In this document: positions 36,169-46,032 of the stretch, piece after piece | How the letters are laid out: every line of letters begins with the position of its first letter | How positions within the stretch are numbered: position 1 is the stretch's first letter | Assembly (NCBI RefSeq): GCF_008711155.1 | Contig: NZ_VUYQ01000001.1 | Coordinates: 124,001-188,000, forward strand | Source of the DNA: Dechloromonas sp. CZR5 | GTDB taxonomy: Bacteria; Pseudomonadota; Gammaproteobacteria; Burkholderiales; Rhodocyclaceae | Direction of reading: 5' to 3' | Length of the DNA: 64,000 bases | Program-made: the position numbers and the translations under genes | Notes under the pieces: generated by a model | What the model saw: the letters and a program-made list of their open reading frames with translations, nothing else | Told to the model about the DNA's origin: nothing | The model's database searches: none

Positions 36169-36717
36169 ATGGAGCAAGCCCAACTGTCCGTAGCCACCCT
36201 GGCAGGTGGCTGTTTCTGGTGCCTGGAGGCTGCCTTCGAGCAACTCGAGGGCGTTGTGTCCGTATTGCCCGGCTACATGGGCGGCCATGATCCACGTCCG
36301 AACTACGAGGCGGTTTGTCGCGGCGATACCGGGCATGCCGAAGTGGTGCAGCTCCGTTTCGATCCGGCCATCATCGATTACGAAACCCTGCTGACGGCGT
36401 TTTTCACCATTCACGACCCGACGACCTTGAATCGGCAAGGCCACGATGTCGGCACCCAGTATCGTTCGGCCATCTACTTCCACGACGAGGGGCAGCGGGC
36501 GACGGCCGAGGTCCTGATCGCCCGCCTGAACGCCGAAGGCATCTGGTCGGCGCCTGTCGTGACCGAGGTGACAGCGGCGACGACCTTCTTCCAGGCCGAG
36601 GAATACCATCACCAGTATTTCCGCCGCAACCCCAATCAGGGCTATTGCGTGGCGGTTGTCGGACCCAAGGCGGCCAAGCTGCGCAAGGCCTTCGCCGATC
36701 GCCTCAAGGCAGGCTGA
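36169..36717 (+). CDS. msrA: Peptide-methionine (S)-S-oxide reductase
   Basis: Repairs oxidised methionine. 182 residues from the ATG at 36169; the active-site GCFWCLEA has catalytic Cys15 and is followed by QLEGVVSVLPGYMGG, GHAEVVQ and the C-terminal EEYHHQYFRRNPNQGYC with resolving Cys. A possible longer start at 35971 lies inside the lytic transglycosylase gene in another frame and is rejected. Transcription is probably independent. Confidence 0.93.
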   Translation: MEQAQLSVATLAGGCFWCLEAAFEQLEGVVSVLPGYMGGHDPRPNYEAVCRGDTGHAEVVQLRFDPAIIDYETLLTAFFTIHDPTTLNRQGHDVGTQYRSAIYFHDEGQRATAEVLIARLNAEGIWSAPVVTEVTAATTFFQAEEYHHQYFRRNPNQGYCVAVVGPKAAKLRKAFADRLKAG

Positions 36718-36774
36718 TCCGGGGCCGCACTGAGGCGGCTTCGGGTCGGTCTGCTGACCACGCTGGTGCGGAAA

Positions 36775-36891
36775 TTATTCGGGACGACTCTTTTTGGTGC
36801 GACGCAGCAATTCCCAGCTGGCGATCAGTGCAAGCGGTGAAAAGGCCCCGGCCGTGACGCCCAGGAAGATTTCGGTCAGTCCGCCGTCCAT
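36775..36891 (-). CDS. 38-residue membrane protein (short ORF)
   Basis: A short frame reading MDGGLTEIFLGVTAGAFSPL then ALIASWELLRRTKKSRPE, with one hydrophobic segment and a basic C-terminus. It has a strong ribosome site (AGGAG, 8 nt before the ATG) and lies between lnt and the msrA end, on the same strand as lnt, 64 bp downstream of it. Too short for routine gene finding. No family recognised; the TM helix plus RTKK tail is typical of small membrane regulators. Confidence 0.6.
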   Translation of the reverse strand: MDGGLTEIFLGVTAGAFSPLALIASWELLRRTKKSRPE

Positions 36892-36955
36892 GATGTGTGC
36901 TCCTGCAGAGGGTTGATGCCTTCCTCTCTGCATGGAGCGTGCCAGCAAACAATTT

Positions 36956-38416
36956 CTAGCGTCTGCGCACCAGTCCGGCCAGCAGCAACAAGGCGATCAG
37001 GGCGATGGCCGGCCAATCTCCCAGCCGGCCGTACGGCGTCATGCCGCCATGGGCCCGGATGCTGCCATTCAGCACGCCGGTCGTGAACGGCGGCAGGGCG
37101 GCCTGCACGGTGCCGTCCGGGGTGACGATGGCGGTCATGCCAGTGTTGGTGGCGCGCAACATCGGGCGGCCGGTTTCCAGGGCGCGCATGCGGGCGATCT
37201 GCAGGTGTTGCGGCTGGGCCAGCGAATCGCCGAACCACGCGGTGTTCGACAGGTTGGCCAGGATGCCCGCCTCGGGCAGGGCGCGGATGATCTCGCTGCC
37301 GAAAACGTCCTCGTAGCAGATGTTGGCCGCCACCTGCTGTCCGGCAACGGCCAGCGGCGCCTGCTTTTCCGGGCCGCGCGAGAAGGACGAGGCCGGGATG
37401 TTGGCGTAGGCCATGAACCACGCGAAGCCGGGCGGGATGAATTCGCCGTAGGGCACCAGGTGGCTCTTGCTATAAGCCTGCAGCGGCGAGGCGCCGAGAC
37501 TGACGGCGCTGTTGTAATAGGCGTTGCCGTCGCCCGTCAGCGTGCCGAAGATGACGTCGCCGTTCTGGCGGCCGGCCAGCGACTTCAGCGCGTCGATGTA
37601 GGCTTCCGGCAACTGCTCGAGGAAGACCGGGAAGGCGGTTTCCGGCAGGAGCGTCAATTGCGCCGGATTGGCCTCGATCAGTTCGCGATAGAGGTTCAGG
37701 GTGCGGACGAAGGCCTCGGGCCGGAACTTCATTTCCTGCGGGATGTTGCCCTGGATCAGTGCGACGCTGACCGGTTCGCCTTGGGGCGTCGTCCATTCGA
37801 TCTGGCGCAGGGCGAATCCGGCGCTGGCCAGCACGGCCAGCATCGGCAAGCCGATCCGCCAGCGCAGCAACAGGGCGCCGCTCAACGCAAGCAGCGCCGA
37901 CAGCCCGAATACGCCAAGCAGCGGGGCAAAGCCGGCCAGCGGGCTGGGCGGTGTCTGCGAATAGCCGATGGCCAGCCATGGAAAGCCGGTGAACAGCCAG
38001 CTGCGTATCCAGTCGCCGGCGGCGAGCAGGCCCGCGAAGAGGGCTGCCTGTTGCCAGAAACCGGCCGGCTGCCAGCGCTTGAAGACCCAGCCGGCGGCCA
38101 TCGGAAACAGCGCCATGACCGTGCAGAACAGAAAGGCCGCCGGCCCGGCCAGCCACCACGGCATGCCGCCGAATACGGACAGGCTGACATAGACCCAAGA
38201 CACGCCGCACAGGAAGAAGCCGAGCCCGAAGGCAAGCCCGGTCAGCCACCCCTGGCGGGGTGATTCGGCGCGCCGCAGCAGGGCGAAGAAACCTGCCCAG
38301 ACGGCCGGTGCCAGCCAGAACAGTTCGAGCGGGGCGAAACACAGCACGCCCGCCGCGCCCAACAGGGCGGCCAGGGCAAGGCGTGCCGGCGACCGCTCAG
38401 GCAGTCTCGTCAGCAC
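36956..38416 (-). CDS. lnt: Apolipoprotein N-acyltransferase
   Basis: Completes lipoprotein maturation by N-acylation. From the GTG at 38416 (overlapping corC by about 20 bp) the product is 486 residues: an N-terminal membrane region of 6-8 helices and a nitrilase-like periplasmic domain with the catalytic Glu in TLLPETAFPV and the catalytic Cys in ICYEDVFG. A final membrane helix ends in VRRR. It belongs to the miaB-phoH-ybeY-corC-lnt block. A longer frame to 38731 is out of register with corC and not used. Confidence 0.93.
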   Translation of the reverse strand: MLTRLPERSPARLALAALLGAAGVLCFAPLELFWLAPAVWAGFFALLRRAESPRQGWLTGLAFGLGFFLCGVSWVYVSLSVFGGMPWWLAGPAAFLFCTVMALFPMAAGWVFKRWQPAGFWQQAALFAGLLAAGDWIRSWLFTGFPWLAIGYSQTPPSPLAGFAPLLGVFGLSALLALSGALLLRWRIGLPMLAVLASAGFALRQIEWTTPQGEPVSVALIQGNIPQEMKFRPEAFVRTLNLYRELIEANPAQLTLLPETAFPVFLEQLPEAYIDALKSLAGRQNGDVIFGTLTGDGNAYYNSAVSLGASPLQAYSKSHLVPYGEFIPPGFAWFMAYANIPASSFSRGPEKQAPLAVAGQQVAANICYEDVFGSEIIRALPEAGILANLSNTAWFGDSLAQPQHLQIARMRALETGRPMLRATNTGMTAIVTPDGTVQAALPPFTTGVLNGSIRAHGGMTPYGRLGDWPAIALIALLLLAGLVRRR

Positions 38417-39242
38417 CGGTCTGCGGCTTGGGTGGATCGACGAGCAGGGTGTACAGCCGGCGGCTGTCGGCACGCAGTACCTGGAAGCGCATGCCGTCGA
38501 TGTCGACGACCTCGTTGCGTTTGGGGACGCGGCCAAGATGGCGCAGCACCAGCCCGCCGACGGTGTCGAACTCGTCGTCGGAGAAGGTCGTCGAGAAGGC
38601 TTCGTTGAAGTCTTCGATCTCCGTGCGCGCCTTGACACGGTAACGGCCGGTCGAGTCCTGGCGGATGTTGTCGTGCGCTTCGTCGAAGTCGTATTCGTCC
38701 TCGATGTCGCCGACGATCTGTTCCAGCACATCCTCGATGGTGACCAGGCCGGCGACGCCGCCGTATTCGTTGACCACGATGGCCATGTGGTTGCGCGACA
38801 CGCGGAATTCGCGCAGCAGCACGTTCAGGCGCTTCGATTCCGGAATGAAGACGGCCGGGCGCAGCCAGTCGCGCAGGTCGAAGCTCTCTTCGGTATGGAT
38901 GCGCAGCAGGTCCTTGGCGAGCAGGATGCCGAGCACGTTGTCGCGGTCACCATCGACGACCGGAAAGCGCGAGTGGGCGGCCTCGATGACGGTCTTGACG
39001 ATCTCGTCCATCGGATCGTCGACGTCGATGACGTCCATCTGGGCTCGCGGGATCATCACGTCGGTGACGCGGGTGTCGGAGGCGGCCAGCGCGCCTTCAA
39101 TGATGGTCAGCGCATCGGCGTCCATCAGGTTGCGCTCGTAGGCCGAGTGCAGGATTTCAAGCAGCTGCTCGCGATCTTCGGGTTCGCGCAGCAGCAGGGA
39201 AGTCAGTCGTTCGATGAAACTCGGTTTACTGTCACTGTCCAT
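38397..39242 (-). CDS. corC: CorC/YbeX-type CBS-domain protein
   Basis: 281-residue cytoplasmic protein with paired CBS domains (VTDVMIPRAQMDVIDVDDPM, then MAIVVNEYGGVAGLVTIEDV) and a C-terminal CorC/HlyC domain (GRYRVKARTEIEDFNEAF, TVGGLVLRHLGRVPKRNEVV). No DUF21 membrane part is present. Thought to assist metal-ion (Mg/Co) homeostasis. It follows ybeY by a few bases, and its stop overlaps lnt, the standard order. Confidence 0.92.
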   Translation of the reverse strand: MDSDSKPSFIERLTSLLLREPEDREQLLEILHSAYERNLMDADALTIIEGALAASDTRVTDVMIPRAQMDVIDVDDPMDEIVKTVIEAAHSRFPVVDGDRDNVLGILLAKDLLRIHTEESFDLRDWLRPAVFIPESKRLNVLLREFRVSRNHMAIVVNEYGGVAGLVTIEDVLEQIVGDIEDEYDFDEAHDNIRQDSTGRYRVKARTEIEDFNEAFSTTFSDDEFDTVGGLVLRHLGRVPKRNEVVDIDGMRFQVLRADSRRLYTLLVDPPKPQTGADETA

Positions 39243-39247
39243 ATTTT

Positions 39248-39668
39248 TCAGGCGGCGTACGGGTCGGGATAGCCCAACGCGGCGAGGATTTCCTTTTCTT
39301 CGTTTTCCATGGCGTCGGCATCATCGTCATTGTCATGATCCCAGCCTTGCAAATGCAGCATACCATGCACCGTCAGGTGGGCGTAATGCGCCGCCAGCGG
39401 CTTGTTCTGCTCGGCCGCCTCGCGTGCCACGACACTCGGGCAGATGACCAGGTCGCCCTGTGTTACCGGTTCGACTTCATAGGGGAAGGACAGCACGTTG
39501 GTTGCGTAATCCTTGCCGCGGTACTCGTTGTTCAAGGCCTGGCCTTCTTCGGCATCGACCAGGCGGATCGTCACTTCGCCGCCGCCGACCAGCGCAGCGC
39601 GGGCCCAGCGCACGAAATCCGCCCGCAAGGGTAGGCCCTCGCGGTTACAGGCATATTGCACGGACAGG

Positions 39669-39694
<26 letters not shown>
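39248..39694 (-). CDS. ybeY: Endoribonuclease YbeY
   Basis: Metal-dependent RNase for rRNA maturation. 148 residues from the ATG at 39694. The zinc site is [11 protein letters not shown] (His110, His114, His120), the family motif HGxLHLxGyDH. It overlaps the end of phoH by 26 bp and is followed at 5 bp by corC. Complete. Confidence 0.94.
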
Positions 39695-40641
<947 letters not shown>

Positions 40642-40661
<20 letters not shown>

Positions 40662-41979
40662 TTTCGCCTCGCAGGCTGTGCGGCAACGCTTCGGTGATGC
40701 GAACGTCGGCAAAGGTGTTGATCAGGCGCGGATTGCCGGCGAAATTGACGATGCGGTTATTGTCCGTGCGGCCGGCCAGTTCATTGGCATCCTTCTTCGA
40801 CGTGCCTTCGATCAGGACGCGCTGCACGCTGCCGACCATCGATTTGCTGACGGCTTGCGCCAGTTCGTCGATGCGCTTCTGCAGGCGTGACAGGCGGGCC
40901 GACTTGACCTCGGCTGGCGTGTTGTCCTCCAGTTCCAGCGCCGGCGTGCCGGGGCGCGGGCTGTAGATGAAGGAGAACGAGGCGTCGAACTCGACGTCGT
41001 CGATCAGCTTCATGGTCTTCTCGAAATCCTCGTCCGTTTCGCCCGGGAAGCCGACGATGAAGTCGGTGGACATCGAGATGTCCGGCCGCGCGGCACGCAA
41101 CTTGCGGATGATGGACTTGTATTCGAGCGTCGTGTAACCGCGCTTCATGGCCGCCAGCACGCGGTCGGAACCAGCCTGCACCGGCAGGTGCAGGTGCGAC
41201 ACCAGCTTCGGCACCTTGGCGTAGGTGTCGATCAGTCGCTGCGACATTTCGCGCGGATGTGAGGTAGTGTAGCGAATGCGCTCGATCCCTGGGACTTCGG
41301 CGATGTACTCGATGAGCATCGCGAGGTCGGCCTTCTCGTCGGTACCTTCCATGTCGCCACGGTAGGCATTGACGTTCTGGCCGAGCAGGGTCACTTCGCC
41401 GACGCCATGGGCGGCCAGGTCGGCCACTTCAGTCAGCACGTCGGTGAATGGACGCGATACCTCGCCACCACGGGTGTAGGGCACGATGCAGAAGGTGCAG
41501 AACTTGGAACAACCTTCCATGATCGACACGAAGGCGGTGGCGCCCTTTACTTCGGCCGGCGGCATGGCGTCGAACTTCTCGATCTCCGGGAAGGAGACGT
41601 CCACGGCTGCCTTGCCCTTTTCTTTGCGTTCGGCAATGAGCTGCGGCAGGCGATGCAGGGTCTGCGGGCCGAAGACGATATCGACGTAAGGCGCGCGGGC
41701 GACAATGGCGTCACCCTCCTGGCTGGCGACGCAACCGCCGACGCCGATGACCAGGTTCGGGTTCTGTTGTTTCAGGTGCTTGACCCGGCCCAGGTCGTGG
41801 AAAACCTTCTCCTGCGCTTTTTCGCGCACGGAGCAGGTGTTGAACAGGATGATGTCGGCTTCTTCGGGGTTGTCGGTTTTGACGACGCCTTCGGAGGCGT
41901 TGAGCACGTCGGCCATCTTGTCCGAATCGTACTCGTTCATCTGGCACCCGAAAGTGCGGATGAAAAGCTTCTTGGTCAT
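40642..41979 (-). CDS. miaB: tRNA-2-methylthio-N6-dimethylallyladenosine synthase
   Basis: Radical-SAM methylthiotransferase acting on tRNA A37. 445 residues from the ATG at 41979. N-terminal MTTase Cys residues occur in [12 protein letters not shown] and [12 protein letters not shown] with [10 protein letters not shown], the radical-SAM cluster in [17 protein letters not shown], and a TRAM domain at the C-terminus. Directly upstream is the tRNA-Met gene on the opposite strand, about 120 bp away. Confidence 0.96.
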
Positions 41980-42051
41980 GGAAATGCTTTGAAAATCAGT
42001 GGGTGCCGCTTGGGCAAGCCGGCCGCAGAAAAGTTGCGCATTATAACGCGG

Positions 42052-42081
42052 TTGACCATCCATCCGTCGCCCCTCTATAAT
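42052..42081 (+). promoter_or_regulatory. tRNA-Met promoter
   Basis: TTGACC (42052-42057), 18-nt spacer, TATAAT (42076-42081), then a GC-rich discriminator TCGCGCCC typical of stable-RNA genes. The tRNA starts 18 nt after the -10 box. Confidence 0.8.
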
Positions 42082-42098
42082 TCGCGCCCTCCAAGTGT

Positions 42099-42175
42099 GG
42101 TGATGTAGCTCAGACGGTTAGAGCGATGGATTCATAACCCATAGGTCGGCAGTTCGATTCTGCCCATCACCACCA
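42099..42175 (+). tRNA. tRNA-Met (CAU), elongator-type
   Basis: 77-nt cloverleaf with encoded CCA. Acceptor GGTGATG/CATCACC, D-stem GCTC/GAGC, anticodon loop TTCATAA with CAT at 42133-42135, variable loop AGGTC, T-stem GGCAG/CTGCC with TTCGATT. The bottom of the anticodon stem has an A-C mismatch (A42130 with C42138). The acceptor and T-stem suggest elongator Met rather than initiator, though tRNA-Ile with a lysidine-modified CAU cannot be fully excluded from sequence. Its 3' 20 nt are the attachment site of the adjacent element. Confidence 0.93.
42156..42175 (+). repeat. Left attachment site (attL) in the tRNA-Met 3' end
   Basis: GATTCTGCCCATCACCACCA, the T-arm/acceptor end of the tRNA gene, repeated exactly at 46123-46142. 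The flanking bases differ, fixing the repeat at 20 bp. This is the usual crossover site for tRNA-targeting tyrosine integrases, and the integrase gene starts 100 bp away. Confidence 0.85.
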
Positions 42176-42186
42176 AAGCATACATA

Positions 42187-42236
42187 AACTCCTGTTATTA
42201 TGAGAAACCCTCAGAATAACAGGAGTTTTTTTGCTC
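42187..42236 (+). terminator. Strong terminator after tRNA-Met
   Basis: 13-bp perfect stem AACTCCTGTTATT (42187-42199) / AATAACAGGAGTT (42215-42227), an inner TGAG/CTCA stem, then TTTTTTT. It lies inside the element, 12 bp after the tRNA, and separates tRNA transcription from the integrase. Confidence 0.9.
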
Positions 42237-42242
42237 ATGGGT

Positions 42243-42262
42243 GTGGCTCAAACTGTGGCTCA
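42243..42262 (+). repeat. Direct gtggctca repeats at the left end (possible integrase arm sites)
   Basis: GTGGCTCA occurs at 42243-42250 and 42255-42262, 12 bp apart, within the integrase 5' region. The same octamer recurs at 46033-46040 and 46057-46064, with an inverted TGAGCCA at 46074-46080, just inside the right attachment site. Paired short repeats near both ends fit arm-type integrase binding sites. Confidence 0.5.
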
Positions 42263-42275
42263 GAAAGAGTCCAAA

Positions 42276-44474
42276 ATGCCCAAGTATGTTGAGCGCCGCG
42301 GCAATGTATTCTGCTTCCGCAGACGTGCCCCTTCCCCCCTCAAGCCTGGCGATACGATTTACCTGGATGACCGAAAAGAATCGGTTCACGCCAATGGCTA
42401 TGTTCGTTTTTCCCTGGAAACCTCTGACGTCAAGGTCGCCGGCCAACTGGCGCGCAAGTACGCCCACCTTCTCGATGAAGCCGCCAAGGATGCCGCGGCC
42501 GGTGTGTTCAGGCCCAAAATGAAGGACTGGGCACCGGCTAAGCCGCTGGAGCCCGGGGCGCCAACGCCGGAAGAAATACGCTTCGCCGCAGAGTCGATGT
42601 ATGTGAGTCTTCTCGGGACTGATGAGCTCGTCTTCAATAGCAGCCTGCAGAGGGCATTCGACCAGGCTTTCAGTGGCGCAGCGCCAGCAGACGAGGACGA
42701 TGAAGAGCGTCAGTCTGACCGGCATCATTGGTCCGCTTCCGATTTGCCTCCACTGACACCGCAAGGCCAGGCAAAACTCATTAAGGACTGGATTGGTCCG
42801 ATTACGTTTGCGCTCTACCAGCACACCGGCAAAACCATCACTGACCCAGGGCCAGCACTTCTCCCGTTCGCTGATGCTATTCGGCGCTTCGTAATCGCTA
42901 TGGAAAAGCGGCGTGTTGAAGCGCATGTCCCAACCCCTGTACAACCCCACAAAGGTGAAATCTGGACGTGGCAACAAGCGCTTGAGTACAGCTTTGACCA
43001 ACGGCCGAATTTGAGTGAGGCGAGCCGTGCAAACTATCGGATTGCTTGGAATAGTCTCGCTGAGTCGGCCAAAGGCACACCTGCCGGATTGACGAAGGCT
43101 GCAGTCGTTGCCTGGCGGGATGGGATGTTTAAGAACCTGGCGCGACGGACGGCAAAAAGTCGACTGACTCAAGCCGGGTCTATCTGGCGGGAGAGTTTAA
43201 TCAACGCCAAGATTCCTCCAGGGGTAGCCGACCCATTCGTGGGCCTGCAGGTTCGTGTTGATGATAGTAAGGTGGGTACATCAAGGGAAGAGTTCAGCAT
43301 CGACGAGCTTAAAAAGCTGTTTGGTGCCCCGCCTGTTAGCACAGAGCGTGCTGTAAGCGTTCAGGCTGGCTATTGGCTTCCATTGCTTGCGTTGTTCCAC
43401 GGTTCTCGTCTGGAAGAGATTGCCGGGCTTGAAGTTCGAGACATCGAGGATTGGGGTGACTCGCTCGTTATGCATATCCGTGAGAACTCCATTCGAGAGA
43501 AGTTAAAGCATCGAAAACTCTCTGAGCGTTCAACCCCTATTCACCCGAAACTGATTGAATTGGGCTTCAAGGATTATGTCGAGGCAGCACGCGCGTCCGG
43601 GTTAGAGCGCTTATTCCCATGCTTCTCGCGCGGCGCCACATTCGGCGAGGCGTTTGTGGCGCATGCAAAGCAGTTGTTGTCACCGGCTGAAGGGCGTCTT
43701 GTTGGCATGCACTGTTTTAGACATTGCTGGGAAACGGCGCGCCGCAACGGTCGATTGGACACCTCGGCCGCTCAGTACATTACTGGAAGAAAGATGGAAA
43801 GGGGCTCGTCGGCTGATTACGGTAGCAATGCAGACCGGGGAGTCAGAGATACCGACGCCGCAAATTTCGCACAAGGCCACTTTATGGGCCGCGGGCAGGT
43901 CAACGGCGAGACCGAAATCATCGGTGCAAGCGCCGGAGGCCGTGTCTGGTCAAATGGAAAACTCTCAATTCCCGACATCCTGGACTGGATGCGTGCGCTA
44001 CATGAACGTATAACCGCTGACCAGGTAAGCATCGGTCGGTCAGGCCTAGACCTGTTGTCATACGGGGAAACGCTTCTGAAAATTCCTGCCTCCACATGCA
44101 TGGCTGACTGGCCTAAGGCTGCTTACAGGGACAATCCTTTGGTGCTCATTGGTGAAGGGGATGGTCTTGTTAGGACATGCTTATTGGACCTCGAAGTAAC
44201 GGACATTGTCGTAAATGCGGATGGCGCCTCAATGACTTTTCGAATTGGTGAGGGCGGAAATAGTCAGCGAATTAGATACCGATTAAATCAAAGTCCGCAC
44301 TACACGACTCTAGACGATGCACCACTTAGCCGACTGGCTGGGGCTGGCAGTGTGCGTCGGCATCGGGCAGAGCAAGACATTGGCGAAGCTGGCCAATCAC
44401 GCTGCCAAGAAGAATCTGGCGGGTGCCAATGGGGTGTGCGACTTAACCACGATGACGCTTGCAGCACTGGATGA
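42276..44474 (+). CDS. Tyrosine-type site-specific integrase with chimeric C-terminus
   Basis: The chosen start (ATG 42276) gives 732 residues. Residues 1 to about 520 form a tyrosine recombinase with a DUF6538-like N-terminus (MPKYVERRGNVFCFRRRAP). The catalytic set is complete: Arg378 in FHGSRLEEIAG, His479-x-x-Arg482 in MHCFRH, and Tyr515 in SADYGS. Beyond Tyr515 the frame does not continue as an integrase: residues about 525-680 (FMGRGQVNGETEII, GGRVWSNGKLSIPDILDW) look like part of another protein, and the last 55 are out-of-frame umuC sequence. The frame stays open across both joins. In-frame starts upstream (42231 TTG, 42237 ATG) overlap the gtggctca repeats. Confidence 0.8.
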   Translation: MPKYVERRGNVFCFRRRAPSPLKPGDTIYLDDRKESVHANGYVRFSLETSDVKVAGQLARKYAHLLDEAAKDAAAGVFRPKMKDWAPAKPLEPGAPTPEEIRFAAESMYVSLLGTDELVFNSSLQRAFDQAFSGAAPADEDDEERQSDRHHWSASDLPPLTPQGQAKLIKDWIGPITFALYQHTGKTITDPGPALLPFADAIRRFVIAMEKRRVEAHVPTPVQPHKGEIWTWQQALEYSFDQRPNLSEASRANYRIAWNSLAESAKGTPAGLTKAAVVAWRDGMFKNLARRTAKSRLTQAGSIWRESLINAKIPPGVADPFVGLQVRVDDSKVGTSREEFSIDELKKLFGAPPVSTERAVSVQAGYWLPLLALFHGSRLEEIAGLEVRDIEDWGDSLVMHIRENSIREKLKHRKLSERSTPIHPKLIELGFKDYVEAARASGLERLFPCFSRGATFGEAFVAHAKQLLSPAEGRLVGMHCFRHCWETARRNGRLDTSAAQYITGRKMERGSSADYGSNADRGVRDTDAANFAQGHFMGRGQVNGETEIIGASAGGRVWSNGKLSIPDILDWMRALHERITADQVSIGRSGLDLLSYGETLLKIPASTCMADWPKAAYRDNPLVLIGEGDGLVRTCLLDLEVTDIVVNADGASMTFRIGEGGNSQRIRYRLNQSPHYTTLDDAPLSRLAGAGSVRRHRAEQDIGEAGQSRCQEESGGCQWGVRLNHDDACSTG
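43830..44310 (+). pseudogene. Foreign fragment fused to the integrase frame, origin unknown
   Basis: About 160 codons in frame with the integrase but unrelated to recombinases. Readable stretches are DTDAANFAQGHFMGRGQ, GGRVWSNGKLSIPDILDWMR, LVLIGEGDGLVRTCLLDLEV and SMTFRIGEGGNSQRIRYRL. From memory, the GRVWS...W and late FRIG patterns recall C-terminal regions of large helicase-type proteins found in restriction or defence loci, but I cannot confirm this. Both edges coincide with abrupt changes in coding identity, so it is probably a deletion remnant. Confidence 0.45.
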
Positions 44475-44964
44475 GCTATTCGAGCGCATCGAAGTCGGTG
44501 AGGTCTGGGGCATCGGGCGAAAGATAAATGCTGGGCTTGAAGCGATTGGCATTCGTACCGTTCGGCAACTACGAGATGCCGACGCGGAACTGATGCGGAC
44601 CAAGTTCTCTGTTGTCGTTGAACGGACAGTACGCGAGCTGCGTGGTGTGTCCTGCCTGGAGCTACAGGAGGTGGTGCCCGGGAAGCAGCAAATCATGTCG
44701 AGCCGGTCGTTCGGCCAACTGGTCTATGAGTTGTCGGAGCTTGAGGAGGCGGTTGCCAATTACGTTGCGAAAGCGGCTGAGAAGTTGCGTGCGCAGGATT
44801 CACTGGCCGGCGCTGTTCAGGTCTACATACGAACGAACGTGTTCAAGCCCGAGGTGCCCCAATATCAACGAGCCGTCACGGTACCGCTTCCTGAGGCGAG
44901 TTCAGATACGAGAGTGCTCATGGGGCGTGTGGCGCTTGGGTCATATTTGCATGCAAGGGAGTAA
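44317..44964 (+). pseudogene. umuC: umuC fragment (Y-family DNA polymerase), truncated at both ends
   Basis: C-terminal half of UmuC, the catalytic subunit of error-prone Pol V. LAVCVGIGQSKTLAKLANHAAKK and VGEVWGIGRKINAGLEAIGI (helix-hairpin-helix region) are clear. The N-terminal catalytic palm (about 200 residues) is missing; at 44317 the sequence is joined to the fragment behind the integrase. UmuC-like sequence ends about 44919 at SSDTRVL; the last 15 codons are antisense of the primase fragment. It is therefore inactive. A usual UmuC is about 420 residues. Confidence 0.85.
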
Positions 44965-45311
44965 GTGCAGTGATGCACGCGGTCAGGGAGCATGGTCGTG
45001 ATAACCCCATCCTCATTGATACTGACGTAAGCGCCCTGGCACGGGATGAGTACTCGATGTCGATTTACCTTGGGGCTGCTTGCCAGTAGGTCAAGTTTTA
45101 AGGTTTCCCACGCTTGGCGAGCCGTGCTGCGGGAAAGGGAATCTGGCACCCGGCGTTTAATCCAGGCCAAGGTGGCTGCTTCGCCATATTTGTCCGAGAT
45201 GAGCATCCAGTTGTTGCCGTTCCAGGTATAGATGACCTCGTTGATGCAAATGTACATCTCGTCGTCATTCATCGTTTTTAGGAAGTTCTGCATGTCGAGT
45301 TTTGTGCTCAT
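44865..45311 (-). pseudogene. N-terminal fragment of a phage/plasmid-type primase
   Basis: 148-residue frame whose first 125 residues resemble the N-terminal part of D5-like primase/helicase proteins: DEMYICINEVIYTWNGNNWM, WIKRRVPDSLSRSTARQAWE and the late CKYDP. The remainder is antisense umuC sequence, so the gene breaks at about 44920, the same point where umuC breaks. The ATPase domain expected after YDP is absent. The fragment is oriented against the integrase and umuC. Probably a replication gene of the original element or a plasmid. Confidence 0.6.
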
Positions 45312-45625
45312 GGTTTTCTTTCAATTCTTTGGTTGCTTGATTGTTGGGTGGGGCAGGGACACTGGTCGGCACCGGCCCGCGAAGTGGTTTTCGGCTGGCG
45401 CAGACGCGCCGAAGCCTGGCTGGCAGATAGCCGGCCAAAGGTGTTGCTAAATGCCGCAATCGAATGCGGCGAACATCGGAACATCGGAACAAGTGCGGAA
45501 CACGCACAGCGAACGCGATGTAAAGCAAATCCGAGTTGTTAAAGAACAAGCACTGGAAAGGAAGAAAGTCGAACCAGAACGGCTTGACTGAATTGGTTCT
45601 GATGAACCAATAACTCCCGAACAGC

Positions 45626-45685
45626 GCTGACCAATCCCAAAGGGCGTAGTAATCCCATTGGCAGTAATGCCTTTGGGTAGTCAGC
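45626..45685. other. 60-nt imperfect hairpin
   Basis: GCTGAC/GTCAGC outer stem and CCCAAAGG/CCTTTGGG inner stem enclose a 26-nt loop. Could be a structured RNA, a replication-control element or a protein-binding inverted repeat; the strand of action is unknown. Confidence 0.4.
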
Positions 45686-46032
45686 AGCTCGTGGCCATGG
45701 GCTGTACGAGAGTGAAGGTTGAGCCTTGCGCTCAGCTAGATTTGGGAATTTATCGCCGCGCGACATTTTTGTCAATAATGTTCAAATTATCACAAATATA
45801 ACGGGCGTGTATGCCTGCTGGCGGATGTTCGGAATTAACGTCCGCTGATGCCTTGAGCTGCTCCCTGGTTGCCCTAGAGTCGGCAGGCTGACGAAGTGCT
45901 AACAGCTTGACTCCAAAGAGGCAGAATCGAACAGGTGACAACCAAAAACTGCTTGTATTTGGTGTTTTTTTTTAAAGTCTGTATAATGCGCCCCGGTAAG
46001 TTGGAGGTGTTTGAGTCATGGCTCTAGGGGTT

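Noticed and set aside
42198..43172. 324-residue minus-strand frame across the integrase start and tRNA terminator
   Set aside because: Overlaps the conserved integrase N-terminus and the terminator; no recognisable product.
45539..45775. 78-residue minus-strand frame in the element's non-coding part
   Set aside because: Overlaps the 45626-45685 hairpin, has no ribosome site and no family resemblance.
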